A stretch of 64,000 nucleotides of DNA from Bryum argenteum (Eukaryota > Streptophyta > Bryopsida > Bryales > Bryaceae), in assembly GCA_037043015.1 (NCBI GenBank), contig CM073322.1:15015601-15079600 (forward strand), read 5' to 3'. Each line of letters starts with the position of its first letter. Positions within the stretch are counted from its first letter, which is position 1. This document shows, piece by piece, positions 1 through 11,887 of the stretch. The notes beneath the pieces are model-generated. The model saw only the letters and a list, made by a program, of their open reading frames with translations, was not told the DNA's origin and searched no databases. Position numbers and translations under genes: made by a program.

Positions 1-2709
1 GGTCTGAAGGCGTGCCCACCTTGTGGATCCAACATCATTGAATCAAGAAAGTGTTTGTGCCTTAAAAATGTAGTTTCTTTTGGACACAGAAAATATCTTC
101 CCATGAAGCATAGGTATAGGGCAGCTAGAAACCGAAACAAGTTTGATGGCACCTCATATAGTAAAGTCCCAAAGCCTGAGAGAACAAACGGGAGATTTTG
201 GCAAAATCAGTGGAGAAAGGTTCAGAATAAGACAGTACAGCTTAAAGACTCTGGCATGAAGGACAAGACAATACTCTTCCGTCTTCCGTATTACAAGGTG
301 AGTAGTAAAAAGCTTTACAATCTGCATTTTCATGTGCTATGTTTATTGCGATACTATGACGGCTGCAATTTGACTGGTAAGTGAAATAACTTAACATGGA
401 TGTAGCCATGTATCTTACATTACTATTTGCAAAATTCTAACAAATAGAAAGTATGTAAACAGTGTATGGTTCAGGTTATAACTGGAAGAGTATAGGTTTT
501 GAAATTTAATGAAGCTACTTGCACGTGCAACAACATAGAACAAATCAAACATTTTTATTGCTTTTGGTAATCACTATTTTATATTTTTATAGAGAACATT
601 ATCTATGTTTCTTTTTTTATTTCTTTTTTGAAAACACGAGGTCATTGATTATACTGATGAACTGATTTTTTTTGTTGCACGCATCAACACCTCCTACTCC
701 CTCACCTACTGGACCTTATGCACACGGAGAAAATCGTTTGTGCATCCCTATATTGAAAACTTTTTCAAATTGCAAGGGGACAAAGTTAGATTCTTTGGCA
801 TTGCGACGGTCGCTACAATATTTCAACATCCTACGACGTTTTCACCCGAAAGAAGACGGGGTTGATGAGAGGGGTGTCCCGAAGTGGAAATATGCAAAAG
901 ATGATTGGATTTGGACAACCGAGGAGTATGATAATATCATTCATATGATATCATCAACCCGTACACCATTTGGGTATGGGTCAAGCTTCCGCCACAAGTT
1001 CAACAATCGAAAACTAGTAGGCTTCAAAACTCATGATTATCATAACTTGCTCCATGATTTTCTTCCTATAGCTGTGTACCGTATAGGCACTCCTACAATA
1101 GCTGTGTACCGTATAGGCACTCCTATAGTTGTGTACCATATAGGCACTCCTACAATAGGAACTCGAAATATTGTGTACCGTTTATCAGCTCTTTTCCGTT
1201 GGGTTTGCTCAAAGTTAATAAGTATGTTAGATTGCACAAACATGAAGACGGATGCAACAGAAATATTATGTGAAATGGAAATGCATTTACCTATGTCGGT
1301 TTTTGACATACAAGTTCATAACATTTTGCATATAGTAGAAGAAGTTGAACTCACAGGGCCGGTCTCTATACAGTGGATGTATCACATTGAGCGATATTTA
1401 AAAGTTTTGAAGGGCTATGTACGTCGGCGCGCTCGGCCAGAACGTTCCATTGCCGAGGGACATATGTGTGCAAAATCAATGTTCCATGTGATGAATACAC
1501 CGAAAGATTGCATAGAAGTGCTACTCGGCTACAAAACCCACAGAGGAGGATGTACGATCTAGAGGGATAGTATTGCCCAAGACATCAATTCAAAGGCACT
1601 TAGATCCCATTTTCAGGGAACAAGCTCATAGGTTCCTATTACTTAACGCACCATGCATGGACACATGGCGGGAGCGTTATAAATTTGAATGTGAAGACAT
1701 ATCAAAAAAATGTGCTTTCAAAGATTGGATACAAGCGGCAATTCAGAAAGACATAGCTAATAAGAAAACAGTCTCTCAAATGGTTATAGACATTGTGGTT
1801 GAACCAAGGGAGAAGGGAAATTTTTATAGTATGTGCTGAGCTTATGGGGGCCACTTTCAATTTATGAGTAGGGACTTGGATAAGAAAACCACATTTGATT
1901 CTGGGATGTCAGTTCTGTATGACATTGGAGGAGAAAATATAGAGTTTTATGGCTACATAGAAACCAATGTTAGGTTGAACTTTGATAGCTTTGAAACCGT
2001 GTTGTTCAAGTGTCAATTTTGGGATTCTATTATTAGGCAACATGGATCAAATGCTACTATGTTAGAGGATGAATGTGGCTTTCATCGTATAAAGGCAGGG
2101 TAGTTTATAAGAGCTTTTGCCCCAGAAGACGATCCATTCATTTTTCCGAAGGATGTCAGTCAGCTGTTTTATGTAGATGATCCAATGAATGAGGGCTGGA
2201 AATTAGCAGTAAAAGTGAAACCAAGAGCAAATCTTGTGGTTTACAAGAGGCCAGAATTGGACGGTCTTGCATCAAGGGAGGAACCGGAGACTTTAGTTAC
2301 ACAATCAAGCGCAGGAGAAGGCAGTAGGAGAGCCCGGATAGAGTCTCCTTCAAGACGTCCATATGGCGCTGAGTTACTCGTTGTTGAGGCGGACAAAGAC
2401 GCCGACGAAGGTGTGGAAGTTGCTGAGGATGTTGATGAGAGCATCGATGTAGGTGGCGACCTAAACGGAGAACAAGATTATTCAGAGGACGAGGAGCCAC
2501 CAAACTTATTACCAGATGATCTAGAGGACTTTGAGCAATTCGCAATTGCGGATGAGTTTGCTGAGATTCAGAGTGATGGTGAAATGGATAATGAATTGCC
2601 AATCAATCTAGAGGACTGTATACGGCAGACCCTGGGTCAACGAAGGTCAGCTCCAAAACATGCAGCAAACCTGAATTACCTTTTTACTAAATTGTCGTTA
2701 GAATTTTGA
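1..2709 (+). pseudogene. CACTA (En/Spm) TNP2-like transposase, decayed, 5' end outside the window
   Basis: This is the transposase of a CACTA-class DNA transposon, a nuclear enzyme that cuts and pastes the element. Seen: bases 1-297 encode a TNP2 core segment with FGHRKYLPMKHRYR and FDGT, followed by a GT splice-donor-like site at 298. Bases 672-1562 carry a DUF4218-like region (LPMSVFDIQVHN, GPVSIQWMYHIERYLKVLKG, RPERSIAEG). Bases 1573-2709 carry the linker and a DUF4216-like region (VLFKCQFWDS, PFIFPKDVSQLFYVDD), then an acidic tail. Damage: a frame change near 1560, TGA at 1837-1839, TAG at 2101-2103, and no recognisable segment joining the first block to the second (the usual RHNLDVMHIEKN region is absent). 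The order of domains is that of TNP2 proteins. A long intron could hide some exons, but the in-frame stops argue for a dead copy. Confidence 0.85.
1067..1160 (+). repeat. In-frame minisatellite inside the TNP2 pseudogene
   Basis: Three direct copies of a 27- or 30-base unit (core CTGTGTACCGTATAGGCACT). All unit lengths are multiples of three, so the reading frame is kept and the peptide repeats as IAVYRIGTP. It sits where TNP2 proteins normally read LLPIAVR, so the unit grew from conserved coding sequence. Confidence 0.85.
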
Positions 2710-3206
2710 CTTAGAACTTCTCGACTGAAGCAGGGGCGATAAATTAGACGCCACAAAGCACGCAGAGTTTCTGGTAATTTGCCATAGTAAAAAGGTTGTT
2801 GTGTGGAAGAGCCGATTTGGGGGGTGTGATGGCGCTTAATTTTCGCTACCTTTTTGTCGTAGTAATAGCATGGATGTTTTTCTCGTTAAACATTCTGCAT
2901 TTGTGGTAGATGGCCATACGAGGTGGAAAAGGCCGTCACATCATCTTCATTACAAATGCTGATTTTCTTCTCTAAATTCTGGAACACCGTCGCAGGACGG
3001 CGCGGATCAGAGATTTCAAATTCCAACCATGATATGATAATTCATTAGGTATTGCTCATCAACACTTAGTTTTCCCTTCTTAATGATTAGTATTCAGAGT
3101 GTGGGAGAAGTTGCGTGCAGAACAACCGAGGAAATCTTGAAATCAGTATGGTAGAGAGGAGTAGGTTTTTGACTTGTGGGTGCTGTTCATGGGCCGAAAT
3201 TGAAAG
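2710..3206. other. Spacer after the CACTA gene, possible element end near 2866
   Basis: No gene seen. The string CTTTTTGTCGTAGTA at about 2850-2865 resembles the inward-facing 3' end of a CACTA element (expected to finish in TAGTG), but the last base differs and the other end is outside the window, so this is only a suggestion. Confidence 0.3.
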
Positions 3207-4262
3207 TTAACCCCTAAAAGCCCAAGGGGGTAGGAAGCTTGAACTTCACCCTAGAAAGAGCAAGACAATCAGCATTTTTTAAGGATTTTTGAAATTAGAT
3301 CTGAACAAATCCAACCGCAGGATCTTGTAGGATAGTAGTATGGAAACCTTCACAAAAAAATTCAGAATTCTTGCCCGCACGGATTGGGAGATATATGCAT
3401 TAGATGAAAAATATGCAAGTTTTGATTTTTCGGGCAGCAGACTTTGAGCAATTATTACGACTTCATACAATGTTGAAAACGCAGCCTCTCTTGGAAATAC
3501 ATTGTCATGTGTAGTTCTATACCATTTTCAAAAAAAAAGTAGAATTTTAGGATGTATACATATTTTATAATGTGGCTTGCAATGGGCTGAGGTACACAAA
3601 ATCTTGAAACATTGCAAAATTTCTCAAAAACTTTTTACACACCTTGGGGCACGATGGAAAATAAAGGGTGCCGGATGGGCCCTTCACTCTGATTCAAAGA
3701 AAAGAAGAATAATTGTTATAAAACACATTCAATAATAATAATAAAATAGCAAGTAGCATGTGAGGTGGCATGTGAGTTGTCGCATATGGCATCCACCCAA
3801 ATCCTGTCTCACATAAGCAAGTCTCCCTCCCCTTTACCCATAAAAGCAATCCCCCTTCCCCCCTTATCCATTTGCCCTTTTTAACATTTAGTAAGCATGT
3901 GAACAGTGGAGAGTGAGGGGAGGAATCATGGGTGACCCTCAAACCCTTTCTGCCCCTCTGTCAAATTTCAAGATTTCCATTTTCAAGCTGTTGCCCAATC
4001 AATGGCCAAACTCACACTTGATTGGCTCTAGATGCTGCCCACAAGCTGCCCAAGTCCAAATCTTTGCCCTGTTTGTGTTTGAAGCTTAGTAGAAAAAATT
4101 CTATGAATTCAAATGAGGTTTTGTAAATTGGATGTAGTTCTTAACTCACCAAACTCCTAGTAAAAAAAAAATACTTTGCAAAAAGTTACTTTTTTTACCC
4201 ACTGGAGCCCCTCAAAAATCGGCATCGACCAGAATATGGTCGATTGGGCTTTTAGGGGTTAA
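3207..4262. mobile_element. TTAA-bounded non-autonomous DNA element, copy 1 (piggyBac-like or similar)
   Basis: The element starts TTAACCCCTAAAAGCCCAA and ends with its exact reverse complement, a perfect 19-bp inverted repeat if the TTAA is counted. No transposase is encoded. Its right 200 bp, reversed, match the left end of the copy at 52874, including a subterminal small palindrome around GGTCGAT, and its left end matches the copy at 43045. TTAA duplications next to repeats beginning CCC are the hallmark of piggyBac elements; the assignment is inference because no transposase is present. Confidence 0.75.
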
Positions 4263-4542
4263 GTAGGGAATGGTGACAGAATGGAATAGAGAATTACCGT
4301 AGAGTGGTTTTTGACATTATTGGATGGAGACACACGTATATAAACGAAGACGCTGAAAGCACGAGTGTAGAAAGGGAATATAAGTATTGATGATGATAGA
4401 TCTACATCTATAATAGATCTCTGTCCTATTGTTTACTATTTTTTTTCTGTTCAATGTATGTACTCACCAATGTTATTTACAATACAACGTTCGTAACATT
4501 TGAAGCACTGTGGCGTACGGCAACGGAGAAATTCTCAAAGTA

Positions 4543-4968
4543 ATGCTTATTAAGATCGAGGCAGACATTTCCAAGATGGCCCCTGTTTCCAGAGGGCAGG
4601 GCCTTGGAACGGAATACCAAATTCATGGGGGCAGCAAGAGGGTGACAATGGAGCAGACACTGAAACGAGCAGATGGGGACGTGGACTTCATTCATGAGCA
4701 TGGTTTTGAAGGCAAAGAATTCATACTAGGAATTCTAAATGTAATAGTTGCAGAAGAAGTATGGGCGAAGATTGCCAAAGGTAATCATATTTCTGAAGTA
4801 GAAAACATGCTGAAGATGCGATTAGTGTCCAAATTTTTGTACGCATTCATAGATTGTACGGAGCTCATGGATAGGCAGCAAATGCTAAAGTATAACAAAG
4901 TTGGACCATGGAGATTCAAAGAAGCTCCAGGCAGGTTTCAAGTATTTGCTCGTTTAGTTAGTCGGTAA
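4543..4968 (+). CDS. Unrecognised ORF, about 141 residues
   Basis: An open frame beginning at the first ATG (4543) and ending in TAA. The product is mixed alpha-helical in look, with a hydrophobic stretch FILGILNVIVAEEVW, no signal peptide and no known motif. The open frame extends upstream to 4510 without an ATG, so this may be an exon of a larger or broken gene. It stands alone between a TTAA element and a hAT fragment, which makes a real host gene doubtful. I do not recognise it. Confidence 0.25.
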   Translation: MLIKIEADISKMAPVSRGQGLGTEYQIHGGSKRVTMEQTLKRADGDVDFIHEHGFEGKEFILGILNVIVAEEVWAKIAKGNHISEVENMLKMRLVSKFLYAFIDCTELMDRQQMLKYNKVGPWRFKEAPGRFQVFARLVSR

Positions 4969-5276
4969 TCTGTATGGAAAGTGGGAACTTTGAGGCTCCT
5001 CTTTGTATGCTCCTGACACTCATAGCAGGACTTCTCTTATTTTATGACTATTGTCAAATTTGACTGTACAGATACTGGCATGTTTGCATCCCGCCCAGCA
5101 TAGCAACTACGTCACTCTTAAGTCGTTGATTGCGTTGTTAGGAATCAACATTTTCTTTTGTATTGGTAAATCACTTTTGAATTGAGAAACAACTAATACA
5201 TCATGTTTATATATCTAGTTAGGCTCCACTTGATTTTTAATCAGGATTTCAAAATGGAGTGTAAGGTCTTCGGCAC

Positions 5277-5795
5277 CAGGGATGTCACAGCGTCCGGACG
5301 TCCAACGGACGTCCGCAGGGGGTTATGGGAGCGTCCGTGACTTAGAGATTTTGGACTTTCTACTTAAGGTAAATGGAGCGACCGGCCCCCAAAATGGCCG
5401 TCAGCCCGGGCGTCTGGTCTTCGGCCCGTGCGAGCGGTCTTCGGTCCGTGAGACCGGTCTTTGGCTCGGGCGACCGGCCTCTGGGGCGCCTTAGGCAGAG
5501 GCGACTGGCCTGCGGACCGGCCCGACCCGGGGTTACCGGCATGCCGACCGATAGCGCAGTGGTCGTCCGATCGATCGCCGCAGCCTCCTACCGTTTGATC
5601 GATCGCGGCCGATCGGTCGGACGGCCCGACCAGAATTTAAGGTCGAAAAAAAAATTTAAAAAAATAAAAATTGGCTAATGGCCTGGCCGTCTGAGGCCGC
5701 CCTGGTAGCAGCCGACCGATCGGTCAGTGGTCGACCGGTCGGACGGCCCGACCGGAATTTAAAGGGGAAAAATAAATAAATAAATAAATAAATAA

Positions 5796-5878
<83 letters not shown>

Positions 5879-6040
5879 TGATGGCCTAGCCGTCTGAGGC
5901 CGCCTTGGTGGCAGCCGGCCGATTAGACGGCGCGATCGGATTCCATTTTATTTCTTTATTTATATATTATTTTTTATTTATTTTCTTACGACGGCTTGGG
6001 CGTACGAAGCCGCCTTGGTGGGGATCTAAGGATGGCGGTC
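5277..6040. mobile_element. Detached end of a hAT element related to the giant one
   Basis: Begins CAGGGATGTCACAGCG followed by repeated GGACGTCC words. Over its first ~110 bp (apart from small differences) it matches the right end of the giant element read in reverse, including GACTTAGAGATT and TAAATG. Behind it lie CG-dense GGTCGG/CCGACC arrays alternating with A/T runs, with three imperfect copies of a unit containing GCCGTCTGAGGCCGCC near 5690, 5890 and 5990. No matching second end and no 8-bp duplication partner were found, so it is a truncated copy. Confidence 0.7.
5770..5875. repeat. AAAT and TA microsatellite
   Basis: About seven AAAT units followed by roughly 37 uninterrupted TA units, between two CG-rich blocks of the hAT fragment. 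Confidence 0.95.
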
Positions 6041-6047
6041 ACTCCTC

Positions 6048-6285
6048 TTAACCCTAACCCTATTCTAATTTATTCCAACAATCATTTTGAATTTCTACGG
6101 AACTCCCCCCCTAAAGTTTTTCAAGATCCAGATTACACTATTTGGGGTTCCCGCGCAAATAAGATTCTTCTTGCTTTGAGCATTACGATCTTACTAATGG
6201 AAACGAATCAACGGTTTAAATTGTACAAGTGACTAAAAACTCAAGTTAACTTTAAGATCCTATGGTTGGATCTTCTCAACATTGC
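6048..6285. other. Left flank of the giant hAT insertion
   Basis: Starts TTAACCCTAACCC, which weakly resembles the TTAA element ends found elsewhere here, and contains GATCCTATGGTTGGATCTTC, similar (reversed) to a stretch inside TTAA copies 1 and 2. It may be the left part of the TTAA element whose right end is at 25694, split by the hAT insertion. Confidence 0.3.
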
Positions 6286-6293
6286 TTCAAATG

Positions 6294-6385
6294 CAGGGAT
6301 GTCAATCCGGACGTCTTTTGGGTTTTTTTGGTCGGACGGACGTCCGTCCAGGACCGTCCGGACGTCCATCCGGGGGGTAAATCGG
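6294..6385 (+). repeat. Left terminus of giant hAT with GGACGTCC subterminal repeats
   Basis: CAGGGATGTCA followed by several CGGACGTCC words in direct and inverted order up to about 6375. Such clustered subterminal words are known transposase binding sites in hAT elements such as Ac; the role here is inferred. Confidence 0.75.
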
Positions 6386-6479
6386 AATTACTATGCATGT
6401 AGTAAATTTTTAAACCGTCAGATCGTATTGAAAGTCGCATCGTAGCCGTTCAAATAGTGTTGTGAGTGTAGGTGATTAC

Positions 6480-6833
6480 CGTTGGATTGAATCGGGCGGC
6501 CTAGGACCGTCCGATTGGCCTTGCCGACCGACCGGTCGACGCCGTCGGATCGGTCGCAGCCGACGGATCGGTCGCTTGATCGGCCGCTGGCCGTCCGATC
6601 GGTCGCGATTTCGGTCGGCCGTCGTTTGGACCCCGGTCGGCGTCAGCCGTCCGATCGGTCGGCGCCGGCCGTCCGATCGGTCGGGTCGGCCGCTGCTGAT
6701 CGGTCGGGCCGGTCGGCGCCGGCCGTCAGATCGGTCGGGCCGGTCGGCCATCGGCCGTCCGATTTAGGTCGCCGGTCGGCCATGCGACCGCGGCCTATAT
6801 AAGGCCGACCGGTCCTCCACTCTCCTCACTTCT
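6480..6833 (+). promoter_or_regulatory. CG-dense array, TATA box and start motif of cargo gene A
   Basis: Bases 6490-6790 consist largely of CCGACC, GGTCGG and CCGATCGG words. TATATAAG lies at 6796-6803 and CCTCACTTCT at 6824-6833, 28 bp from TATA start to motif start, which is where transcription would begin. The same layout precedes cargo genes B and C. Confidence 0.65.
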
Positions 6834-6969
6834 TTCCTTTCTTTTCAGGGTGCGGAGTGGCTGTAGGTTGGAAATTTTTTTAATTTTCATCCACTGGCTC
6901 CTTATGCTGGGGAGAAAAGAAGTCTTTCCGTTTGTAAGGGGGGAGATTTTGCTTTTTTTTTTCACAAAG

Positions 6970-8455
6970 ATGCCCAAACATGGGGCTGGGGGCAGTGGGG
7001 GGAATCGAGGCTGGAGACCAAGGCCTGTTAGACATCTTGAGAAGTGGGAGCACCCATCCAATAAGTGCAAGAACTTTCTTCGGGATAATGTAATCGTGCG
7101 ATTTTATGAGGCTAACAGTCTTCCACGTTTGTTTAGCAAATACGTGAGATACAAAGAGGAAGCTGTGGCCAAATTCAAGGACGACATGATGGACCTCATG
7201 ATGGAAGCGCTCCAAGATCCGGTGTGGAGAACGGAGACCGATAAGCGTGGTTTTACGGACTGGATGGAGGATAGATTAATTGATGCTCTCTGGAATGCTG
7301 TCGACATATTGAAGAGGTATGAGAGAATGAGTCGAGCGGGTGATGAGGAGTTTAGGGATGTGGTATTGAGGGCGGAAGCTTTTCAAGAAGCGATGAGGCC
7401 GTATTCCAATAATAAAAACCGGGTTGGTTCCATAGGATGGTGGCACACGGATCAAGGAAGGTTAATGGAGCTGGGTCGCATGAATAATTTGATAGTAATT
7501 CCTGTCACGGCCCGTATCATCGAGCTTGAGAAGAGGACTCTAAGGGGAGGATACAATTTCCAAAGTTCACATAAGAGGGGTTGTGGCTATTGAAGAGTTT
7601 TGGGAATTTGCTGCAAAGACTCCCATCCATGCTGTGACACGACTAGACTTGGCCAAGGTGGAGCATCAGAATGAGGCGCTTGCTGTGAGGATACAACATC
7701 CAGGTGTTATTTGTTTTATAGCCATTCATGCAAATAAATTCCAAGGCTATACGTATTGGTGGAATGGCGGCACGATTCGATCGATGTTGGCCCTCGATGC
7801 AAGATATGGAGATGATGTTCATGGAGAGATCGGACTCTCACCTCATTCTGATGATGAACTTATTCGAGCTTGGCAGTTGGTCCGGTTTCGCAAAAAACGA
7901 ACAGAGCTTGCTTGGGCTTTAGTGCATATCATGTGTGAAGTCCACCGGTTGAAGTACCTCCACAACGATGTGTCTCCAGACAACATACTTCTTCACTTCC
8001 CTCAAGATGAATCACGGGTGTATATTGGAGTATGTGATTGGGGGCTAACCACGAGCATGGATGATAAAATGAGGTCTTTGTATACGTTCACAAAACCCCA
8101 AGAGAGAATTGATACTCTACAAGCACGATATTGGGTAGATCCTCGGGTGGCGTACTTGTACAAACGGAGTGATGACATTCACGTTATTCCCCTTCTTGAT
8201 TGCGCTTCGGAGGAGTTTGCTACGGCACGAATAGCACAACGCATCCTCAAGAAGAGCATGTCGAAGGCCTACGAGAATTGCCAAAGTACAACGGGGCCTG
8301 ACCGGTGGTCCAATCAAGACTTGGCAAATGCTTTTGACCAATACTTGGAGATGGTCGCTGATGCAAAGTATACGCTGACCCACGTTGTCAACCGCTTCAT
8401 GGAATCATTCCATTGGCCGGTGCCAAATGATCATTATCGCACCAAGTATGATTAG
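6970..8455 (+). pseudogene. Cargo gene A: protein-kinase-like protein with one frameshift
   Basis: The start is taken at ATG 6970 (MPKHGAGG), 136 bases after the presumed start motif. The first ~190 residues are a unique helical N-terminal region (KNFLRDNVIVRFYEANSL). A kinase-like domain follows. RGGY then, in the next frame, KVHIRGV resembles the glycine loop, with a one-base frame change near 7555. VAIEEF stands where kinases have VAxK, so the ATP-binding lysine is replaced by Glu. HNDVSPDN at about 7961 matches the HRDxxxxN catalytic loop and CDWG at about 8032 replaces DFG. The frame then runs to a TAG at 8455. Asp and Asn of the catalytic loop are kept, so the ancestor may have been active, but this copy looks kinase-dead or is a pseudokinase. 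No close named family is recognised. A tiny intron at the frameshift cannot be excluded. Confidence 0.65.
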
Positions 8456-9171
8456 CAAATTAGTTATGCGCATTTCTTTTCGTACTTGCAGCTTTATTAG
8501 ATTTTTAGATTCTTCATTGAAGTTCTCATGTAGATGTAGGCAAATTTTTTGTAGTCAAATGTATTACATGCCTTCTATATGTAGCGGCTTCAATTACATT
8601 CTTGTTTATATATACCTTGCAATGATTCTAATGAATGACTTCTTCCCCATTGTTTGTTATTTTATTTTATTACTTCTTACCTTCAATAGAAATATCTCCA
8701 AATCTTCATGAACAATATTTGAGAATATATAATGAATTGTGGAACTTCTTCATTACATCAACCTTGCGTAGTTGCGATATTAATGGTTTGTCCGAATTCA
8801 AGTCAAGCATAATATGACTTTTCTTACATATGCCTTTTTTTGTATGAATTGATGAACATATTATATGTTAGGTGAAAGTGTGAGACTGTGAAAAAAGGCT
8901 TAAAGCCAAACAGAAGAAATTATTACCACCACGTGAACTCATAGTAAAAATACAAGACATTGCGATAAAATCCTTGAAATAACAAATTGCATAGTATATT
9001 AATGTATAATAATATAGTCCGATATTCGGAGAATCCATTCGTAAACAAAATATGGATTTCATTATCCTCAAAATTGGCCCCTAGCAAGGCGATAATAGTG
9101 TAGACATTATCCGTTGCAAAAAACAACATAACCTTCACTATAATGACACTATGTATGATGATTTGTCATTC
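8456..9171. other. Convergent 3' region between cargo genes A and B
   Basis: AT-rich, no coding potential seen. It must hold the transcript ends of both genes, which face each other. Confidence 0.5.
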
Positions 9172-10387
9172 TTAATCCGATTCTTCATCACCATGTTTAC
9201 GACTTGGCGCAGCGCCGTGAGAAGGTGGTCCTCAAGAAGATTCTCCAAACAAGTACGTTTGCCTAAAGTTTCTTTGGGCTTCAAGCTGTTCAATGTATTC
9301 CTGCTGACTTAGAAGTGTGGCTTGTTGCAGATTTCGTTGGTACCTCGCGTCTTCGTCCTCAGGAGATAGGAAAGGTGCTGAAGGCAGGTCGTTACTTCCG
9401 TATGCATCTGACCATATCCATAATTTGTGTAGCCAACAATGTCTGATCTTCTATCATATTGACCTCCATACTCGTATGTTTCCTTCGGGTGTGATGGCCT
9501 ACGGTACTCGGGACTTCCGAATGTTGTACCGTATTGGTTCCCACGATTGTATGGGTTTATAGGATGAGTTGGGCTTGAGTTGCATTGAGCATTGGATCCG
9601 CTACCCCCGCTCACCTCCTAAACCATGTGTACCTCCCGTATACATTGGAGATGGGTAGTTCGAACTAGATCCACCTCTACCGTACTCGCGTTCGGCTCCG
9701 TCGTGTTTCTTTGATGAGGTGGCATATAACTCACCGAGTCTTGAATTGGTGATTTCCATGGTAATACCCCTCACTTCCCGTGCCAAAGGATACTTGGTGC
9801 TTGACGATCGTCATGGTTTGAGTCTTCTTGAGTGCCCCCATATGCCCTTGGAGTTCCATGTTGTTGAAGTTGGGCATCCATATCAGCTGAACGTTCTGAA
9901 TAAGTAGTATAACAATCGCTTGGTCCCATCCAATTTGTGGGAATGAATCGGTTCTTGCGATCCAATAAATGCACGTTCAAACCTATCACATGGTCCGATC
10001 AATGTCCTTGTGCGGGGACTATTTCACCCACACCATGGCCATGGTAGAATACAACATCAATTCGGCCTTGTGTTCTTGATTCCAACCGCAATTGTGACTT
10101 CATGATATCTCGTGCGCAAAATGGTCGCTCTTGCAACTCTTCACTGGGCCTTCGCGACGAGGACCATATTTCTCTACTTCGTGCCGCGGCCATAACTTCA
10201 TTATGTGGTACATCTTCACGTACTTCTTGCACATGGTGCAATTCCAAATGTCCGCCCTCTCCTCTCGCCAACCCGGCTCTGCAACACAGTTTGGGTCACT
10301 CCATGCTTCCCAATCCATTTTTGGAGGGTCGCCCTTTGGTCGTGGAGACTTGGCCTCGCCCCTCGAACGTGAAAACCTCGGCGCCAT
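9172..10387 (-). pseudogene. Cargo gene B: CKKYVKMYH-domain protein with Gly/Tyr-rich tail, frame broken
   Basis: The ATG at 10387 (MAPRFSRSRGEAK) follows a TATA box by 150 bases. Residues ~45-95 hold CTMCKKYVKMYHIMKLWPR and, after a spacer, SCKSDHFAHE. The same arrangement occurs in cargo gene C, so this is a shared domain; its conserved Cys and His suggest metal binding, which is inference. After a frame change near 10110 the product continues through RIDVVFYHGHG, then a low-complexity region rich in Gly, Tyr, Ser and Pro, and ends with a coiled-coil-like QQEYIEQLEAQRNFRQTYLFG and an acidic tail (stop TAA at 9172). There is an in-frame TGA at 9999-10001 and frame changes near 9780 and 9605. 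Some breaks might be introns, but no clean splice pairs were seen. Function unknown. Confidence 0.6.
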
Positions 10388-10499
10388 TCCCAGCAGCGAC
10401 AAGTATGCGCGGTGTGGGCGTGGGTGACCCACGCGGACTCGAATGAAATGCAGCGATCGATGCGACTTTAAAAAAAGCCGCAACGTACAGCCCGTTCAC

Positions 10500-10845
10500 G
10501 AGAGTGAGGGACAATGAGCCCCTCCCCTCCTATTTATGCCGACCGGGATCAGACGCCATTGGCCAGCTGGCACTGGCTGTCCGATCCTGGCTGGCAGCCG
10601 TCAAATCGGTGATCCGGCGGCCGGCGACCGGCCGGTACGACCGATCGAGGTCGCACATCCGATCGGTCGATCGGGGCCGCCTGATGGCGCGGCCGATCGG
10701 TCGATCGGGGCCGCCGATCCCGGCCGACCGGCGACCGGTCCGCCGACCGACCTAGCGACCGGCGACCGGCGACCGACCCCATGCGGCCGGGCGATCGGCG
10801 ATCGGCCGGCGATCGGCCGACCGGTCGGGCGACGGCGGCGGCGAC
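10500..10845 (-). promoter_or_regulatory. CG-dense array, TATA box and start motif of cargo gene B
   Basis: On the minus strand ATAAATA starts at 10537 and CCTCACTCTC at 10509, 28 bp apart. Upstream (10545-10845) is the CCGACC/GGTCGG array. The layout is the same as for cargo genes A and C. Confidence 0.65.
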
Positions 10846-11608
10846 CGACCACGCCCCCGGCGACGGTCGGTCGCTCCTTCCGCGTCCCCCCTTGCCCCTC
10901 CTCCTCTTGCCTCTCCCCAAAACTCCCCGTTTGCACAACTTCGATGTCTTTCCCGCGTTGCATACCTGCATTTTCAAAGCTACTATATTTAGCCTGTTTG
11001 GTCCACGTGGCGTCTAAATATGGACAGGGAATGTTCTGACAAGGGAATGTCGGGAATGTCTTTTCGTCATAAACGAGAATGTTTTATGACAAAGGTACTA
11101 TCGGCTTTAAATAAAACTATAATAAGGGACTCTTTGCAAGAGGAGTGAAGGCCAACAAATCTCCGAGCCAATTCACTCACTTTTTGAGTTATGTTGCCCA
11201 ATTAGCTTTAATTGGACAATACATTTAACAATCAATTTAGTGGGGCCAATTTTCCGAGTCGTGAAGTCCTTTGGAGTTGAAGCCCATGTCTAGAAGGAGA
11301 GCCAAGGCCATGGGGCCAATTCTTATTATTGACTAGAGTCCATGTTTTTTATTTGTACACATTTATTTTTTATTTTTTATTTTTTTGAATTATTCTTCCC
11401 TAACACCTTAACAACCATGGCCACCATTTCGTCTTTTATCGTCACGGCCAAAAAATGTTTCATATTCAATTTCAAATGTTATGATCTCGCATCTAGTGAT
11501 GATCCAACGGTTGAAGATTTCACACTACTACATATGGTAGTCTACTCAAGATCCTATGGTTGAAATTATAAACTATATCCAAAAATATTGGACATAGCCC
11601 CTTTATAG

Positions 11609-11887
11609 TGAAACCACCTATTCTCGTACACTTAAGGAAAATTGAGGGAATCTATATACTTGGTGTGAGAAAGGAGTGGGTTACTATTTTTCACGGATAG
11701 GAAATAGAAATAGACAAGCTGACCCTATTTATGTGCTTTTTTAGAGCACACACATAAAGAAATACAAATTTTAGAAGGAGAAGCCTAAAGGCGGGCACCC
11801 TAAATATGTACGCATGAGGTAAATGCAAGGGAGGTGAGATCTTTATAAAGGCAAGAATCTTTGCCTCCCGCCTTTAGGTGGTTTCAC
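11609..11887. repeat. Hairpin insert, probably a small MITE
   Basis: GTGAAACCACCTA at the left is matched by TAGGTGGTTTCAC at the right, and an inner pair (GCCTAAAGGCGGG with CCCGCCTTTAGG) lies inside. I did not find this segment in copy 2 of the duplication, so it looks like a later insertion. Confidence 0.5.
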